Shown piece after piece: positions 36,903 to 45,329 of a stretch of 64,000 nucleotides of DNA (the first letter of the stretch is position 1; each line of letters opens with the position of its first letter). Origin of the DNA: Zavarzinia aquatilis (lineage in GTDB: Bacteria; Pseudomonadota; Alphaproteobacteria; Zavarziniales; Zavarziniaceae). The stretch covers positions 62,578 to 126,577 of the forward strand of contig NZ_QGLE01000006.1 of assembly GCF_003173035.1 (NCBI RefSeq), given 5' to 3'. The notes beneath the pieces were generated by a model. That model saw only the letters and a list, made by a program, of their open reading frames with translations, was not told where the DNA came from and did no database searches. The position numbers were made by a program, and so were the translations under genes.

Positions 36903-37433
36903 TCAGCCGACGCTGTTCACGGTCGGGCTGGTGCTGTCGAGCGCGATGTTGTTGCTGCTGGCATAGGCCTGGATGGCCTTGTAGAGCGAGGTCAGCAATT
37001 CACCCGACAGGGCGGTGCCGCTGGCTTCGGTGTCGGTCATATCGGATGCCGTGGCGGCCGCCGAGGTGGAAGCGGATGTCGCCGTCGAAGTCGACGAGGC
37101 CGACGAATCGTCCTCGCTGGCCTGCTGCAGGACGTCGATCAGGGCCGAGACGAGATCGGACGACAGGCTGGGCGCCCCGCCGGTCAGCTCGGGCGGCGGC
37201 GGGGGTGGCGGCCGGTTGGCGTCGAGGCCGGCCTTCAGCTGGTCCTCGGTCAGGGCGCCGGTGCCATCCTCGTCGATCTTGGCATAGAGCGCGGCGGCAT
37301 CCGTCTCGCTCATGTCCTTGGGGCGGCTGGCGACGAATTCGTCCTGGCTCACCGTTCCGTCGCTATTGGTGTCCAGTTTCGAGAACAGGCTTTGCGTCGC
37401 CTGGCTACCCGAAACCGATGAGATGCTGCTCAT
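36903..37433 (-). CDS. EF-hand calcium-binding domain protein
   Basis: 176 residues from M-S-S-I-S-S-V-S-G. Two EF-hand loops: D21-T-N-S-D-G-T-V-S-Q-D-E32, a canonical 12-residue loop, and D54-E-D-G-T-G-A-L-T-E-D-Q65, where the last ligand is Gln instead of Glu, so binding there may be weak. A run of seven prolines follows (about 84-90), then a Ser/Thr/Ala-rich linker and a helical end. No signal peptide is evident. The function is unknown; similar proteins are common in alphaproteobacteria. The last gene before the acyl-CoA ligase on this strand side; no operon link is clear. Confidence 0.8.
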   Translation of the reverse strand: MSSISSVSGSQATQSLFSKLDTNSDGTVSQDEFVASRPKDMSETDAAALYAKIDEDGTGALTEDQLKAGLDANRPPPPPPPELTGGAPSLSSDLVSALIDVLQQASEDDSSASSTSTATSASTSAAATASDMTDTEASGTALSGELLTSLYKAIQAYASSNNIALDSTSPTVNSVG

Positions 37434-37590
37434 GATTTCCCTCCATGGTGGAACGGGCCTGATCACATGACCGGACCCGGCGGGAGGGGCAGCAAGAAAC
37501 GCGCCATGTCACGGGCCGCGGAATGCGCGGCGTTGCGGACCATGGGGCGGGAAACGGGCCGGCAATTCCTGCCGGCCCGGCAAATCCGTC

Positions 37591-39132
37591 TCAGGCGATG
37601 CGGCGCTTTTCGCCCTGCCAGTAGCGGTCCTTCAGCAGGCGCTTGTAGAGCTTGCCGGTGGGGTGGCGCGGCAGCTCGGCCTCGAAATCGACCGAGCGCG
37701 GGCATTTGATCGCCGAGAGATGGGCCCGGCAGAAGGCGATCAGCTCGGCTTCCAGCGCGGGGCCGGCGTCGCGCATGTCGGCGGGCTGGACCACGGCCTT
37801 CACCGCCTCGCCCCAGTCCGCGTCGGGCACGCCGAAGACGGCGACATCGGCCACCTTGGGGTGGGTGATCAGCAGGTTCTCGGCCTCCTGCGGGTAGATG
37901 TTCACCCCGCCCGAGATGATCATGTTGGCCTTGCGGTCGGTGAGGTACAGGTAACCTTCCGCGTCGAGATAGCCGATGTCGCCGAGGGTGGACCAGCCCT
38001 TGTCGTTGCGGCTGGACGCCGTCTTGTCCGGGTCGTTGTGATATTCGAACACCGGCCCGTCCGAGAAATAGATCGTGCCCGCCTCATAGGGCGGCTGCTC
38101 GTTGCCCTCGTCGTCGACGATATGGGGCACGCCCATCATCGCCCGTCCGACCGAGCCCTTGTGGCCCAGCCATTCGGCCGAGGTGATGGCGCAGAAGCCG
38201 TTGCCCTCGGTGCCGGCGTAATATTCGTTGATGACCGGTCCCCACCATTCGATCATCTGCTCCTTGACCGGAATGGGACAGGGCGCGGCGGCATGGATCG
38301 CGCATTTCAGCGACGAGACGTCGTATTTCGCGCGGGTTCCCGGATCGAGCTTCAGCAGGCGCACGAACATGGTCGGCACCACCTGGGTATGGGTGACGCG
38401 GTGCTTCTCGATCAGCGCCAGATATTCCTCGGGATCGAAATGCTCCATCACGATCACGGTGGCGCCGAAACGCATCATGGTCAGCGAGAAGCGCAAAGGC
38501 GCCGCGTGATAGAGCGGCGCGGGCGAGAGATAGACCGTGTCGGCATTCGGGGCATAGAGCGCGGCATTCAGCATGAACAGCTTGCCCGGGGTGCCATAGG
38601 GCTCCTCCGGCAGGGGCACGCGCACGCCCTTGGGCCGGCCCGTGGTGCCCGAGGAATAGAGCATGTCGGCGCCTTCCGACGGATCGGGGATCGGCTCTTT
38701 CGGCTTGTCGGCGACGGCGGTCTCGTAGGACTGGAACCCGTCGGCAGTGCCGTCCAGCATCAGGCGGGTGGCGAGGCCCGGGCATTGCGCCGCGACCTTG
38801 GTCGCGACATCGGCCATGTATTTCGTGCTGATCAGCGCCTTCGAGCCGCTGTCGTTCACGATATAGGCGGCTTCGCCCGCGGTCAGCCGGGTCGAGATCG
38901 CGGTGTAATAGAGGCCGGAGCGCAGCGCCGCCCAGCACAGCTCGAAGAAGCGCGGGTGATTCTCGACGATGAGGGCGATGCTGTCGCCCCGCTTCAGCCC
39001 GAGGTCGCGAAACAGATGGGCGCAGGCATTGGCCCGCGCCTCCAGCTCGGCATAGGTGACCGTGATGCCGCTGCCCGCCATGCGATAGGCGATCTTGGAC
39101 GGAGTTGTAGCGGCATGGATGCCCGGATGCAT
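37591..39132 (-). CDS. AMP-dependent acyl-CoA synthetase (FadD-like)
   Basis: 513 residues. ATP-binding motif L-Y-S-S-G-T-T-G-R-P-K-G-V at about 158-170, A-G-T-E-G-N near 305, G-D-I-G-Y-L-D at about 380-386 and D-R-K-A-N-M-I-I-S-G-G-V-N-I-Y-P at about 394-409. The C-terminal P-T-G-K-L-Y-K-R-L-L has the catalytic Lys. It activates a carboxylic acid as an adenylate and joins it to CoA; chain length cannot be read from the sequence. A palindrome TGACG-N4-CGTCA lies 81 bp upstream. It stands where ureE-ureF-ureG would be expected after ureC. Confidence 0.9.
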   Translation of the reverse strand: MHPGIHAATTPSKIAYRMAGSGITVTYAELEARANACAHLFRDLGLKRGDSIALIVENHPRFFELCWAALRSGLYYTAISTRLTAGEAAYIVNDSGSKALISTKYMADVATKVAAQCPGLATRLMLDGTADGFQSYETAVADKPKEPIPDPSEGADMLYSSGTTGRPKGVRVPLPEEPYGTPGKLFMLNAALYAPNADTVYLSPAPLYHAAPLRFSLTMMRFGATVIVMEHFDPEEYLALIEKHRVTHTQVVPTMFVRLLKLDPGTRAKYDVSSLKCAIHAAAPCPIPVKEQMIEWWGPVINEYYAGTEGNGFCAITSAEWLGHKGSVGRAMMGVPHIVDDEGNEQPPYEAGTIYFSDGPVFEYHNDPDKTASSRNDKGWSTLGDIGYLDAEGYLYLTDRKANMIISGGVNIYPQEAENLLITHPKVADVAVFGVPDADWGEAVKAVVQPADMRDAGPALEAELIAFCRAHLSAIKCPRSVDFEAELPRHPTGKLYKRLLKDRYWQGEKRRIA

Positions 39133-39213
39133 GTTTCTCTCCCTTTATGCGGTCCGGCCGGTTTGCCCGGCTCGTCCCTTCTTCTTATGCTGGGGGAAAC
39201 ACTAACCCGAAGC

Positions 39214-39227
39214 TGACGCCTTCGTCA
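39214..39227. promoter_or_regulatory. Palindrome between divergent acyl-CoA ligase and small ORF
   Basis: TGACG-CCTT-CGTCA, perfect 5-bp arms, in the 115-bp divergent intergenic region. A possible operator for a regulator of the ligase gene; which family is unknown. Confidence 0.3.
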
Positions 39228-39247
39228 CCTTGGTTCGACCGATCGCG

Positions 39248-39400
39248 ATGACCGACAAGAAAAACCCGCCCAAGACCGAAGCCGAGCTGAAGGCGGAACG
39301 CCTCGCCAAGGCGCTGCGCGACAATCTGCACCGGCGCAAGGCGCAGGCGCGCAGCCGGGATGCCGCGCCCACGCCCGCCCCGAAGGACGAGGCCGAATAG
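39248..39400 (+). CDS. Small basic conserved-looking protein (50 residues)
   Basis: M-T-D-K-K-N-P-P-K-T-E-A-E-L-K-A-E-R-L-A, then a very basic helix A-K-A-L-R-D-N-L-H-R-R-K-A-Q-A-R-S-R and a Pro/Ala/Glu tail. Proteins with this L-R-x-N-L-x-R-R-K-x-Q-A-R core are common small hypotheticals in alphaproteobacteria, as far as I recall. It is convergent with ureC, with a 9-bp gap. The function is unknown; the charge suggests binding to nucleic acid or ribosomes. Confidence 0.65.
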   Translation: MTDKKNPPKTEAELKAERLAKALRDNLHRRKAQARSRDAAPTPAPKDEAE

Positions 39401-39409
39401 ACCTTCGCT

Positions 39410-41122
39410 TCAGAACAGGAAGTAGCGCTGGGCCATGGGCAGGACCTTGGCCGGCGCGCAGGTCAGCAATTCGCCGTCGGCCCGCACCTCATAGGTTTCC
39501 GGGTCGACCTCGATCGCCGGGCAGGCGTCGTTCAGCACCATGCTGGCCTTGGCCGCCTTCATCCGCGTGTTCTCGACCGCGGCGACGATGCGCTGCAGAC
39601 CGAGCTGGCGGCCGATGTCGAGATCGAGCGCCGCCTTCGAGACGAAGGTGATGCAGGACGCCGCCATGGCCCGGCCGAAGCTGCCGAACATCGGGCGGTA
39701 ATGCACCGGCTGCGGCGTCGGGATCGAGGCATTGGGATCGCCCATCAGCGCCTGGGTGATGGTGCCGCATTTCAGCACCATGTCGGGCTTCACGCCGAAG
39801 AAGGCGGGCGACCACAGCACGAGATCGGCATATTTCCCGACCTCGACCGAGCCGACATGCGGGCTGATGCCATGGGCGATGGCGGGGTTGATCGTGTATT
39901 TCGCGACATAGCGGCGGGCGCGGAAATTGTCGTTGCCCGCGCCGTCCCCGGCCAGGGCGCCGCGCTGGGTCTTCATCTTGTGGGCGGTCTGCCAGGTGCG
40001 CAGGATCACCTCGCCCAGCCGGCCCATGGCCTGACTGTCGGACGAGATGATCGAGAGCGCGCCCATGTCGTGCAGGATATCCTCGGCCGCGATGGTCTCG
40101 CGCCGGATGCGGCTTTCGGCGAAGGCGACGTCTTCCGGAATGCTGGCGTCGAGGTGATGGCAGACCATGAGCATGTCGAGATGCTCGTCCAGCGTGTTCA
40201 CCGTGAACGGCCGGGTCGGGTTGGTCGACGACGGGATGACATGGGGCAGGCCCGCGACCTTGATGATGTCCGGGGCATGGCCGCCGCCCGCGCCTTCGGT
40301 GTGGAAGGCGTGGATGGTGCGGCCCTTGAAGGCGCCGACGGTATCCTCGACGAAACCCGATTCGTTCAGCGTGTCGGTGTGGATCATCACCTGCACGTCG
40401 TAATCGTCGGCGACCGACAGGCAGCAGTCGATGGCGGCGGGGGTGGTGCCCCAGTCCTCATGCAGCTTCAGGGCGGCGGCGCCGGCCTTCACCTGTTCGA
40501 TCAGGGCGGCGGGATCGGAAGCGTTGCCCTTGCCCGCGAACATCAGGTTGACCGGCAGGCCTTCCGCCGCCTGCAACATGCGGGCGATGTGCCAGGGGCC
40601 GGGTGTGCAGGTCGTCGCGTTGGTGCCCGTCGCCGGCCCCGTGCCACCGCCAATCAGGGTGGTGATGCCCGACGAGATCGCCTCTTCCACCTGCTGCGGG
40701 CAGATGAAATGGATGTGACAGTCGATGCCGCCGGCCGTCAGGATCTTGCCCTCGCCCGCGATCACTTCCGTGCCCGGGCCGACGATGATGGAAACGCCCG
40801 GCTGGGTATCCGGGTTGCCGGCCTTGCCGATGCCGGCGATGCGCCCGTCCTTGATCGCGACATCGGCCTTCACGATGCCCCAGTGGTCGAGAATGACGAC
40901 ATTGGTGATCACCGTGTCCACGGCGCCCGCGGCGCGCGTCACCTGCGACTGGCCCTGGCCGTCGCGGATTACCTTGCCGCCGCCGAATTTCACCTCCTCG
41001 CCATAGGTCGTGTAATCCTTCTCGACCTCGATCAGCAATTCCGTGTCGGCGAGGCGGATGCGGTCGCCGACGGTCGGCCCGAACATGTCGGCATAGGCGC
41101 CGCGGCTCATCTTCATCGGCAT
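39410..41122 (-). CDS. ureC: Urease alpha subunit UreC
   Basis: 570 residues, the catalytic subunit with the two-nickel centre. Ligands visible: H-I-H in D-C-H-I-H-F-I, the carbamylated Lys in A-L-K-L-H-E-D-W-G (about 218), His in [11 protein letters not shown], and the Asp in [12 protein letters not shown]. The mobile flap has M-V-C-H-H-L-D with the reactive Cys. It splits urea to ammonia and carbamate. It follows ureB with a 1-bp gap. The metallochaperone genes ureE, ureF and ureG do not follow, although active enzyme needs them. Confidence 0.98.
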   Translation of the reverse strand: MPMKMSRGAYADMFGPTVGDRIRLADTELLIEVEKDYTTYGEEVKFGGGKVIRDGQGQSQVTRAAGAVDTVITNVVILDHWGIVKADVAIKDGRIAGIGKAGNPDTQPGVSIIVGPGTEVIAGEGKILTAGGIDCHIHFICPQQVEEAISSGITTLIGGGTGPATGTNATTCTPGPWHIARMLQAAEGLPVNLMFAGKGNASDPAALIEQVKAGAAALKLHEDWGTTPAAIDCCLSVADDYDVQVMIHTDTLNESGFVEDTVGAFKGRTIHAFHTEGAGGGHAPDIIKVAGLPHVIPSSTNPTRPFTVNTLDEHLDMLMVCHHLDASIPEDVAFAESRIRRETIAAEDILHDMGALSIISSDSQAMGRLGEVILRTWQTAHKMKTQRGALAGDGAGNDNFRARRYVAKYTINPAIAHGISPHVGSVEVGKYADLVLWSPAFFGVKPDMVLKCGTITQALMGDPNASIPTPQPVHYRPMFGSFGRAMAASCITFVSKAALDLDIGRQLGLQRIVAAVENTRMKAAKASMVLNDACPAIEVDPETYEVRADGELLTCAPAKVLPMAQRYFLF

Positions 41123-41123
41123 G

Positions 41124-41429
41124 TCACAGGTCTCCCATCACGAGGCCGCGGAAACCGACAGCCCGGCGCAGGCCCAGCAGGGGCACCAGCGTCACCTCCC
41201 GCGTCTGGCCCGGCTCGAAGCGGACGGCGGTGCCGGCCGGAATGTCGAGCCGGTAACCATGGGCCGCCGCGCGGTCGAACTGCAGCCCGGCATTGGTTTC
41301 GGCGAAATGGTAATGGCTGCCGACCTGGATCGGCCGGTCGCCGACATTGGCGACGCTGACCGTCACCGTCGGCGCGCCCGCGTTCAATTCGATCTCGCCG
41401 GCGGCGGGAATGACTTCACCCGGAATCAT
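41124..41429 (-). CDS. ureB: Urease beta subunit UreB
   Basis: 101 residues. [18 protein letters not shown] opening, [17 protein letters not shown] at about 31-47 and [12 protein letters not shown] are standard. It is a structural subunit of the three-chain bacterial urease. It lies 11 bp after ureA and 1 bp before ureC, so the three are made from one message. Confidence 0.97.
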   Translation of the reverse strand: MIPGEVIPAAGEIELNAGAPTVTVSVANVGDRPIQVGSHYHFAETNAGLQFDRAAAHGYRLDIPAGTAVRFEPGQTREVTLVPLLGLRRAVGFRGLVMGDL

Positions 41430-41440
41430 GGCCTGTACCT

Positions 41441-41743
41441 TTAGCGGATCGGTTCGTGGACGGTGACGAGCTTGGTGCCGTCGGGGAAGGTCGCCTCGAC
41501 CTGGACGTCGTGGATCATCTCGGCGATGCCCTCCATCACCTGGTCGCGGGTAATGACCGTGGCGCCGGCCGCCATCAGATCGGCGACCGAGCGGCCATCG
41601 CGCGCGCCCTCGACGACGAAATCGGTGATCAGGGCGATGGCTTCCGGATAATTCAGCTTCACGCCCCGCTCCAGCCGCTTGCGGGCGACGATGGCCGCCA
41701 TGGCGATCAGCAGCTTGTCCTTCTCACGCGGTGAAAGATTCAT
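41441..41743 (-). CDS. ureA: Urease gamma subunit UreA
   Basis: 100 residues, the smallest urease subunit. [11 protein letters not shown] near the start, [13 protein letters not shown] and a C-terminal [20 protein letters not shown] are diagnostic. First of the ureABC structural genes; 126 bp separate it from the ureD stop, a gap holding a small hairpin. Confidence 0.97.
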   Translation of the reverse strand: MNLSPREKDKLLIAMAAIVARKRLERGVKLNYPEAIALITDFVVEGARDGRSVADLMAAGATVITRDQVMEGIAEMIHDVQVEATFPDGTKLVTVHEPIR

Positions 41744-41841
41744 CTTTTCAGTCCCTCAAGCGCCGGGCGGTCGCATCCGCGACCTTGGCTCGCTTCGCTA
41801 AAGCTGCGCGGGGCCTCAATGGCCCTTGAATGTCGTGGCTC

Positions 41842-41860
41842 GTCCCGGCGTTGCCGGGAC
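41842..41860 (-). other. Hairpin in the ureD-ureA gap
   Basis: GTCCCGGC / GCCGGGAC, perfect 8-bp arms with a 3-nt loop, 9 bp after the ureD stop. No T-run. It resembles half of the bipartite repeat elements and may set message stability for ureABC against the upstream genes. Confidence 0.4.
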
Positions 41861-41869
41861 ATCGCCGGG

Positions 41870-42727
41870 TTAGATTTGCCAGACCCGTGGGATGGGCCTT
41901 GCGCCGCGCAAGGGGGCGAGGGCGGCCAGGACCATGCGGCGGAGGTCGGCGCCCGTCTGCCCCAGGCAGCGGATCAGGATCATATCGTCAAAGGCGCTGG
42001 CGCCCCAAAGGGTAAAGTTACCGAGGGCATTACGCACATCGTCCAGCCGCCCGGCAAGGCCGCCCCCGGCGCCAACGATGCTGGCCGAGGCGCGGCAGCC
42101 CTGCGCCGCCGCCAGGCGGTCGAGCCTTCCCTGCATGTCGCCCTCGAGCGACAGCACGTCGGCATAGATCAGCCGGCCGCCCCGGCTCAGACGCCAGGCA
42201 TCGCGGAACCGGCCACGGCTCACGCTCTCGCCCCGGGCCGTCCGGCCGAACACCACCTGCTCGAGGCCGAGGAAGGCGGCATCCGGCGCCATGTCGATGC
42301 AAAGGTCGCGGGCAAGATCGCAATCGTCGAACAGGATGGTTTCCTGCGGCAGCCATTCGGCGAAGGCGCCTTCGCCCACGCTCAGCCGCGTCTCCTGCCG
42401 GGCCGGCACGCCGCCGATGGCGCGGTAGGCCCGCTCCGCCGCCTGGGAGGCGACGGTGGCGCTGGTCCCCGGCCCCCAGTCGACCCGGGTCGACAGCCGG
42501 TCGCCGCCGGTCAGGCCGCCCGCGGTGTTCAGGGTGACCGCGGTCATATGCGCGCCCGTCTCCCGCCTCGGGAACCGGGCCTTGGCACAGCCCTGCTGAT
42601 AGAGGTGATCGAGCACGGTCGCCTCGCCCCGCCGCCGGAAGGAGAGTTCCAGCCGCCCCTCCGCCCGGGCAAGCGGCGCGGCACTCGGCGGCTCAGACCA
42701 TGACGTGGCGGCGAACCTCGGCTTCAT
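41870..42727 (-). CDS. ureD: Urease accessory protein UreD
   Basis: 285 residues. UreD forms the scaffold with UreF and UreG that inserts nickel into apo-urease. R-R-E-T-G-A-H-M-T-A-V-T-L-N-T-A-G-G-L-T-G-G-D at about 54-76 and L-P-Q-E-T-I-L-F-D-D-C at about 125-135 match the family. The chosen ATG lies 35 bp inside the end of urtE, which is common in this cluster. Its partners UreF and UreG are not encoded in this window. Confidence 0.94.
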   Translation of the reverse strand: MKPRFAATSWSEPPSAAPLARAEGRLELSFRRRGEATVLDHLYQQGCAKARFPRRETGAHMTAVTLNTAGGLTGGDRLSTRVDWGPGTSATVASQAAERAYRAIGGVPARQETRLSVGEGAFAEWLPQETILFDDCDLARDLCIDMAPDAAFLGLEQVVFGRTARGESVSRGRFRDAWRLSRGGRLIYADVLSLEGDMQGRLDRLAAAQGCRASASIVGAGGGLAGRLDDVRNALGNFTLWGASAFDDMILIRCLGQTGADLRRMVLAALAPLRGARPIPRVWQI

Positions 42728-43388
42728 CCAGCTCGTCCTTGGGCCCGGCCAGGACGACTTCGCCCCGGTCCATGACCGCCAGCGTCTGCCCCAGCTCGTG
42801 CGCGAAATCGAAATACTGCTCGACCAGCAGGATTGCCATTTCGCCCCGCCCGCGCAACAGGTCGATGACGCGGCCGATATCCTTGATGATCGACGGCTGA
42901 ATGCCTTCCGTCGGCTCGTCGAGGACGAGGAGGCGCGGCTTCATCACAAGCGCCCGGCCGATCGCCAGCTGCTGCTGCTGTCCGCCCGACAGATCGCCGC
43001 CGCGCCGCCGCAGCATGGATTTCAGCACCGGGAACAGCTCGAAGATCTCGTCCGGCACCTTGCGCTGGCTGCGCGGCAGCACGGCGAAGCCGGTCTCCAG
43101 ATTCTCGCGCACGGTCAGCAGCGGGAAGATGTCGCGCCCCTGCGGGACATAGGCGATGCCCCGGCGTGCCCGCTCGAACGGCTTCAGATGGGTGATATCC
43201 TCGCCTTCCCACATGACCTTGCCGCGCTTCACCGCCTGATTGCCGGTGATCGCGCGCAACGTCGAGGTCTTGCCGACACCGTTGCGGCCAAGCAGGCAGG
43301 TAACCTTGCCGACCTCGACGGTGAGCGAGACCGAGCGCAGCGCCTGCGCCGCGCCATAGAAGAGATCGACCTTTTCGACAGAGAGCAT
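42693..43388 (-). CDS. urtE: Urea ABC transporter ATPase UrtE
   Basis: 231 residues. Walker A L-G-R-N-G-V-G-K-T-S at about 32-41, signature L-S-G-G-Q-Q-Q-Q-L-A near 136, Walker B R-L-L-V-L-D-E-P-T-E-G near 156 and an H-loop equivalent near V-E-Q-Y. LivF-like second ATPase of the high-affinity urea importer. M-L-S-V-E-K-V-D-L-F-Y-G is the family start. 11 bp separates it from urtD; it ends inside ureD. Confidence 0.95.
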   Translation of the reverse strand: MLSVEKVDLFYGAAQALRSVSLTVEVGKVTCLLGRNGVGKTSTLRAITGNQAVKRGKVMWEGEDITHLKPFERARRGIAYVPQGRDIFPLLTVRENLETGFAVLPRSQRKVPDEIFELFPVLKSMLRRRGGDLSGGQQQQLAIGRALVMKPRLLVLDEPTEGIQPSIIKDIGRVIDLLRGRGEMAILLVEQYFDFAHELGQTLAVMDRGEVVLAGPKDELDEAEVRRHVMV

Positions 43389-43399
43389 GATCAGATCCC

Positions 43400-44161
43400 C
43401 TAGCGGCCGAGATAGACTTCGATGACGCGCTCGTTGGCCTGAACCTGGTCGAGCGGGCCTTCCGCGAGCACCGAGCCCTCGTGCAGCACCGTGACCTTGA
43501 CCCCGAGCGCCTTCACGAAGGTCATGTCGTGTTCGACGACGACGACCGAGCGGGTCTTGTTGATCTCGACCAGCAGTTCGGCGGTCTCGGCCGTCTCGGC
43601 GTCGGTCATGCCGGCGACCGGTTCGTCGACGAGGAGGAGCGCCGGCTCCTGCGCCAGCAACATGCCGATTTCCAGCCATTGCTTCTGGCCGTGGGACAGG
43701 TCGCCCGCCAGCCGGCCATGGGATTCGGTCAGCTTGGTCAGCTCCAGCAATTCGTCGATGCGCTGCCGCTCCTTCGCCGTCTCCTTGGCGAAGAGCACGG
43801 TGAAGGGCTTGCGCAGGCCCGCGAGGGCGAGTTGCAGATTGTCCCGCACCGTGTGGCTTTCGAACACGGTCGGCTTCTGGAACTTGCGTCCGATGCCCAG
43901 CTGGGCGATGGCCGCCTCGTCCAGCTTGGTCAGGTCGACATCGCCGTTGAAGGCGACGGTGCCGACGTCGGGCCGGGTCTTGCCGGTGATGACGTCCATC
44001 ATGGTCGTCTTGCCGGCGCCGTTCGGGCCGATGATCGCCCGCATCTCGCCGGGCGCGATGACGAGGGAGAGGTCGTTGAGCGCCCGGAAGCCGTCGAAGG
44101 TCACGGTCACGCCGTCGACATAGAGGATGGGCTTGGGGGCGGATGTATCGCCGATCTGCAT
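43400..44161 (-). CDS. urtD: Urea ABC transporter ATPase UrtD
   Basis: 253 residues. Walker A I-G-P-N-G-A-G-K-T-T at about 44-53; signature L-S-H-G-Q-K-Q-W-L-E near 159, the H-G-Q-K-Q-W form typical of UrtD; Walker B A-L-L-L-V-D-E-P-V-A-G-M-T; H-loop V-V-E-H-D-M. LivG-like ATPase that powers urea uptake with UrtE. It follows urtC by 13 bp. Confidence 0.96.
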   Translation of the reverse strand: MQIGDTSAPKPILYVDGVTVTFDGFRALNDLSLVIAPGEMRAIIGPNGAGKTTMMDVITGKTRPDVGTVAFNGDVDLTKLDEAAIAQLGIGRKFQKPTVFESHTVRDNLQLALAGLRKPFTVLFAKETAKERQRIDELLELTKLTESHGRLAGDLSHGQKQWLEIGMLLAQEPALLLVDEPVAGMTDAETAETAELLVEINKTRSVVVVEHDMTFVKALGVKVTVLHEGSVLAEGPLDQVQANERVIEVYLGR

Positions 44162-44174
44162 GGCTCTCGCTCCT

Positions 44175-45329
44175 CTATTCCGCCGCCGGCCTGGGGGCTT
44201 CGGGCTTGGCCGTCTCGCCTGCGTTCTGTGCCTTGCGGCTGCGCATCATGTCGAGGAGCTGCGGCACCGTGCCGACGATGCCCTTGGGCATCAGCAGGGT
44301 GACGAAGACGAACAGACCGCCGAGGGCGAAGAGCCAGAGTTCCGGCAACACGCCGGTGAACACGGTCTTGCCGAAGTTGACGACGATGGCGCCGACGGCG
44401 GCACCGACCAGCGTGCCCCGGCCGCCGACCGCGACCCAGACCACCGCCTCGATCGAATTCTGCGGCGCGAATTCACCCGGATTGATGATGCCGACCTGCG
44501 GCACATAGAGCGCGCCGGCAACGCCCGCCATCACCGCCGACAGGGTGAAGGCCGCGAGCTTGTAACCCTCGACCCTGTAACCCATGAAGCGCGTCCGGCT
44601 TTCGGCGTCGCGCACCGCGATCAGCACCTTGCCGAAGCGCGAACGGGTGATCCACAGGCAAAGCAGATAGCACAGCGCAAGCGCGAGGGCTGAGGCGGCG
44701 AAAAGCGCGACGCGCATCCCGTCGGTCTGCAGGTTGAAACCGAGCAGATCCTTGAAGTCGGTCAGGCCATTGTTGCCGCCGAAACCCATGTCGTTGCGGA
44801 AAAAGGCGAGCAGCAGGGCATAGGTCATCGCCTGGGTGATGATCGACAGATAGACGCCGGTAACGCGCGAGCGAAAGGCGAGATAACCGAAGACGAAGGC
44901 GAGAATGCCGGGCACCAGCGCGACCATCACCATGGCGAACAGGAAGTTGTCGAAGCCAAGCCAGTACCAGGGCAGCTCCTTCCAGTTCAGGAACACCATG
45001 AAGTCGGGCAGCACCGGATCGCCATAGACCCCGCGCGGGCCGATCTGGCGCATCAGATACATGCCCATGGCATAGCCGCCGAGGGCGAAGAAGGCACCGT
45101 GGCCCAGCGACAGGATGCCGACGTACCCCCAGACGAGGTCGATCGACAGCGCGAGGATGGCGTAGCACAGATATTTGCCCAGCAGTGCGACGAGATAGGT
45201 CGGCACATGCAGTGCGGAGTCGGCCGGCGTCGCGAGATTGAGCACCCCGACCAGCACGGTGACGACGAGGAGGCACGCCAGGAACCACAAGGCCATGGCG
45301 TCCGAACCGAAAAGGCGTTTCATGATCAT
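44175..45329 (-). CDS. urtC: Urea ABC transporter permease UrtC
   Basis: 384 residues, about ten membrane segments, LivM type. S-I-D-L-V-W-G-Y-V-G-I-L-S-L-G-H-G-A-F-F-A-L-G-G-Y and A-V-R-D-A-E-S-R-T-R-F-M-G-Y are conserved. Loop segments of about 25 residues between TM3 and TM4 (G-P-R-G-V-Y-G-D) are typical of UrtC. Its ATG overlaps the urtB stop as ATGA; a second in-frame ATG lies six bases later. Forms the channel with UrtB. Confidence 0.95.
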   Translation of the reverse strand: MIMKRLFGSDAMALWFLACLLVVTVLVGVLNLATPADSALHVPTYLVALLGKYLCYAILALSIDLVWGYVGILSLGHGAFFALGGYAMGMYLMRQIGPRGVYGDPVLPDFMVFLNWKELPWYWLGFDNFLFAMVMVALVPGILAFVFGYLAFRSRVTGVYLSIITQAMTYALLLAFFRNDMGFGGNNGLTDFKDLLGFNLQTDGMRVALFAASALALALCYLLCLWITRSRFGKVLIAVRDAESRTRFMGYRVEGYKLAAFTLSAVMAGVAGALYVPQVGIINPGEFAPQNSIEAVVWVAVGGRGTLVGAAVGAIVVNFGKTVFTGVLPELWLFALGGLFVFVTLLMPKGIVGTVPQLLDMMRSRKAQNAGETAKPEAPRPAAE

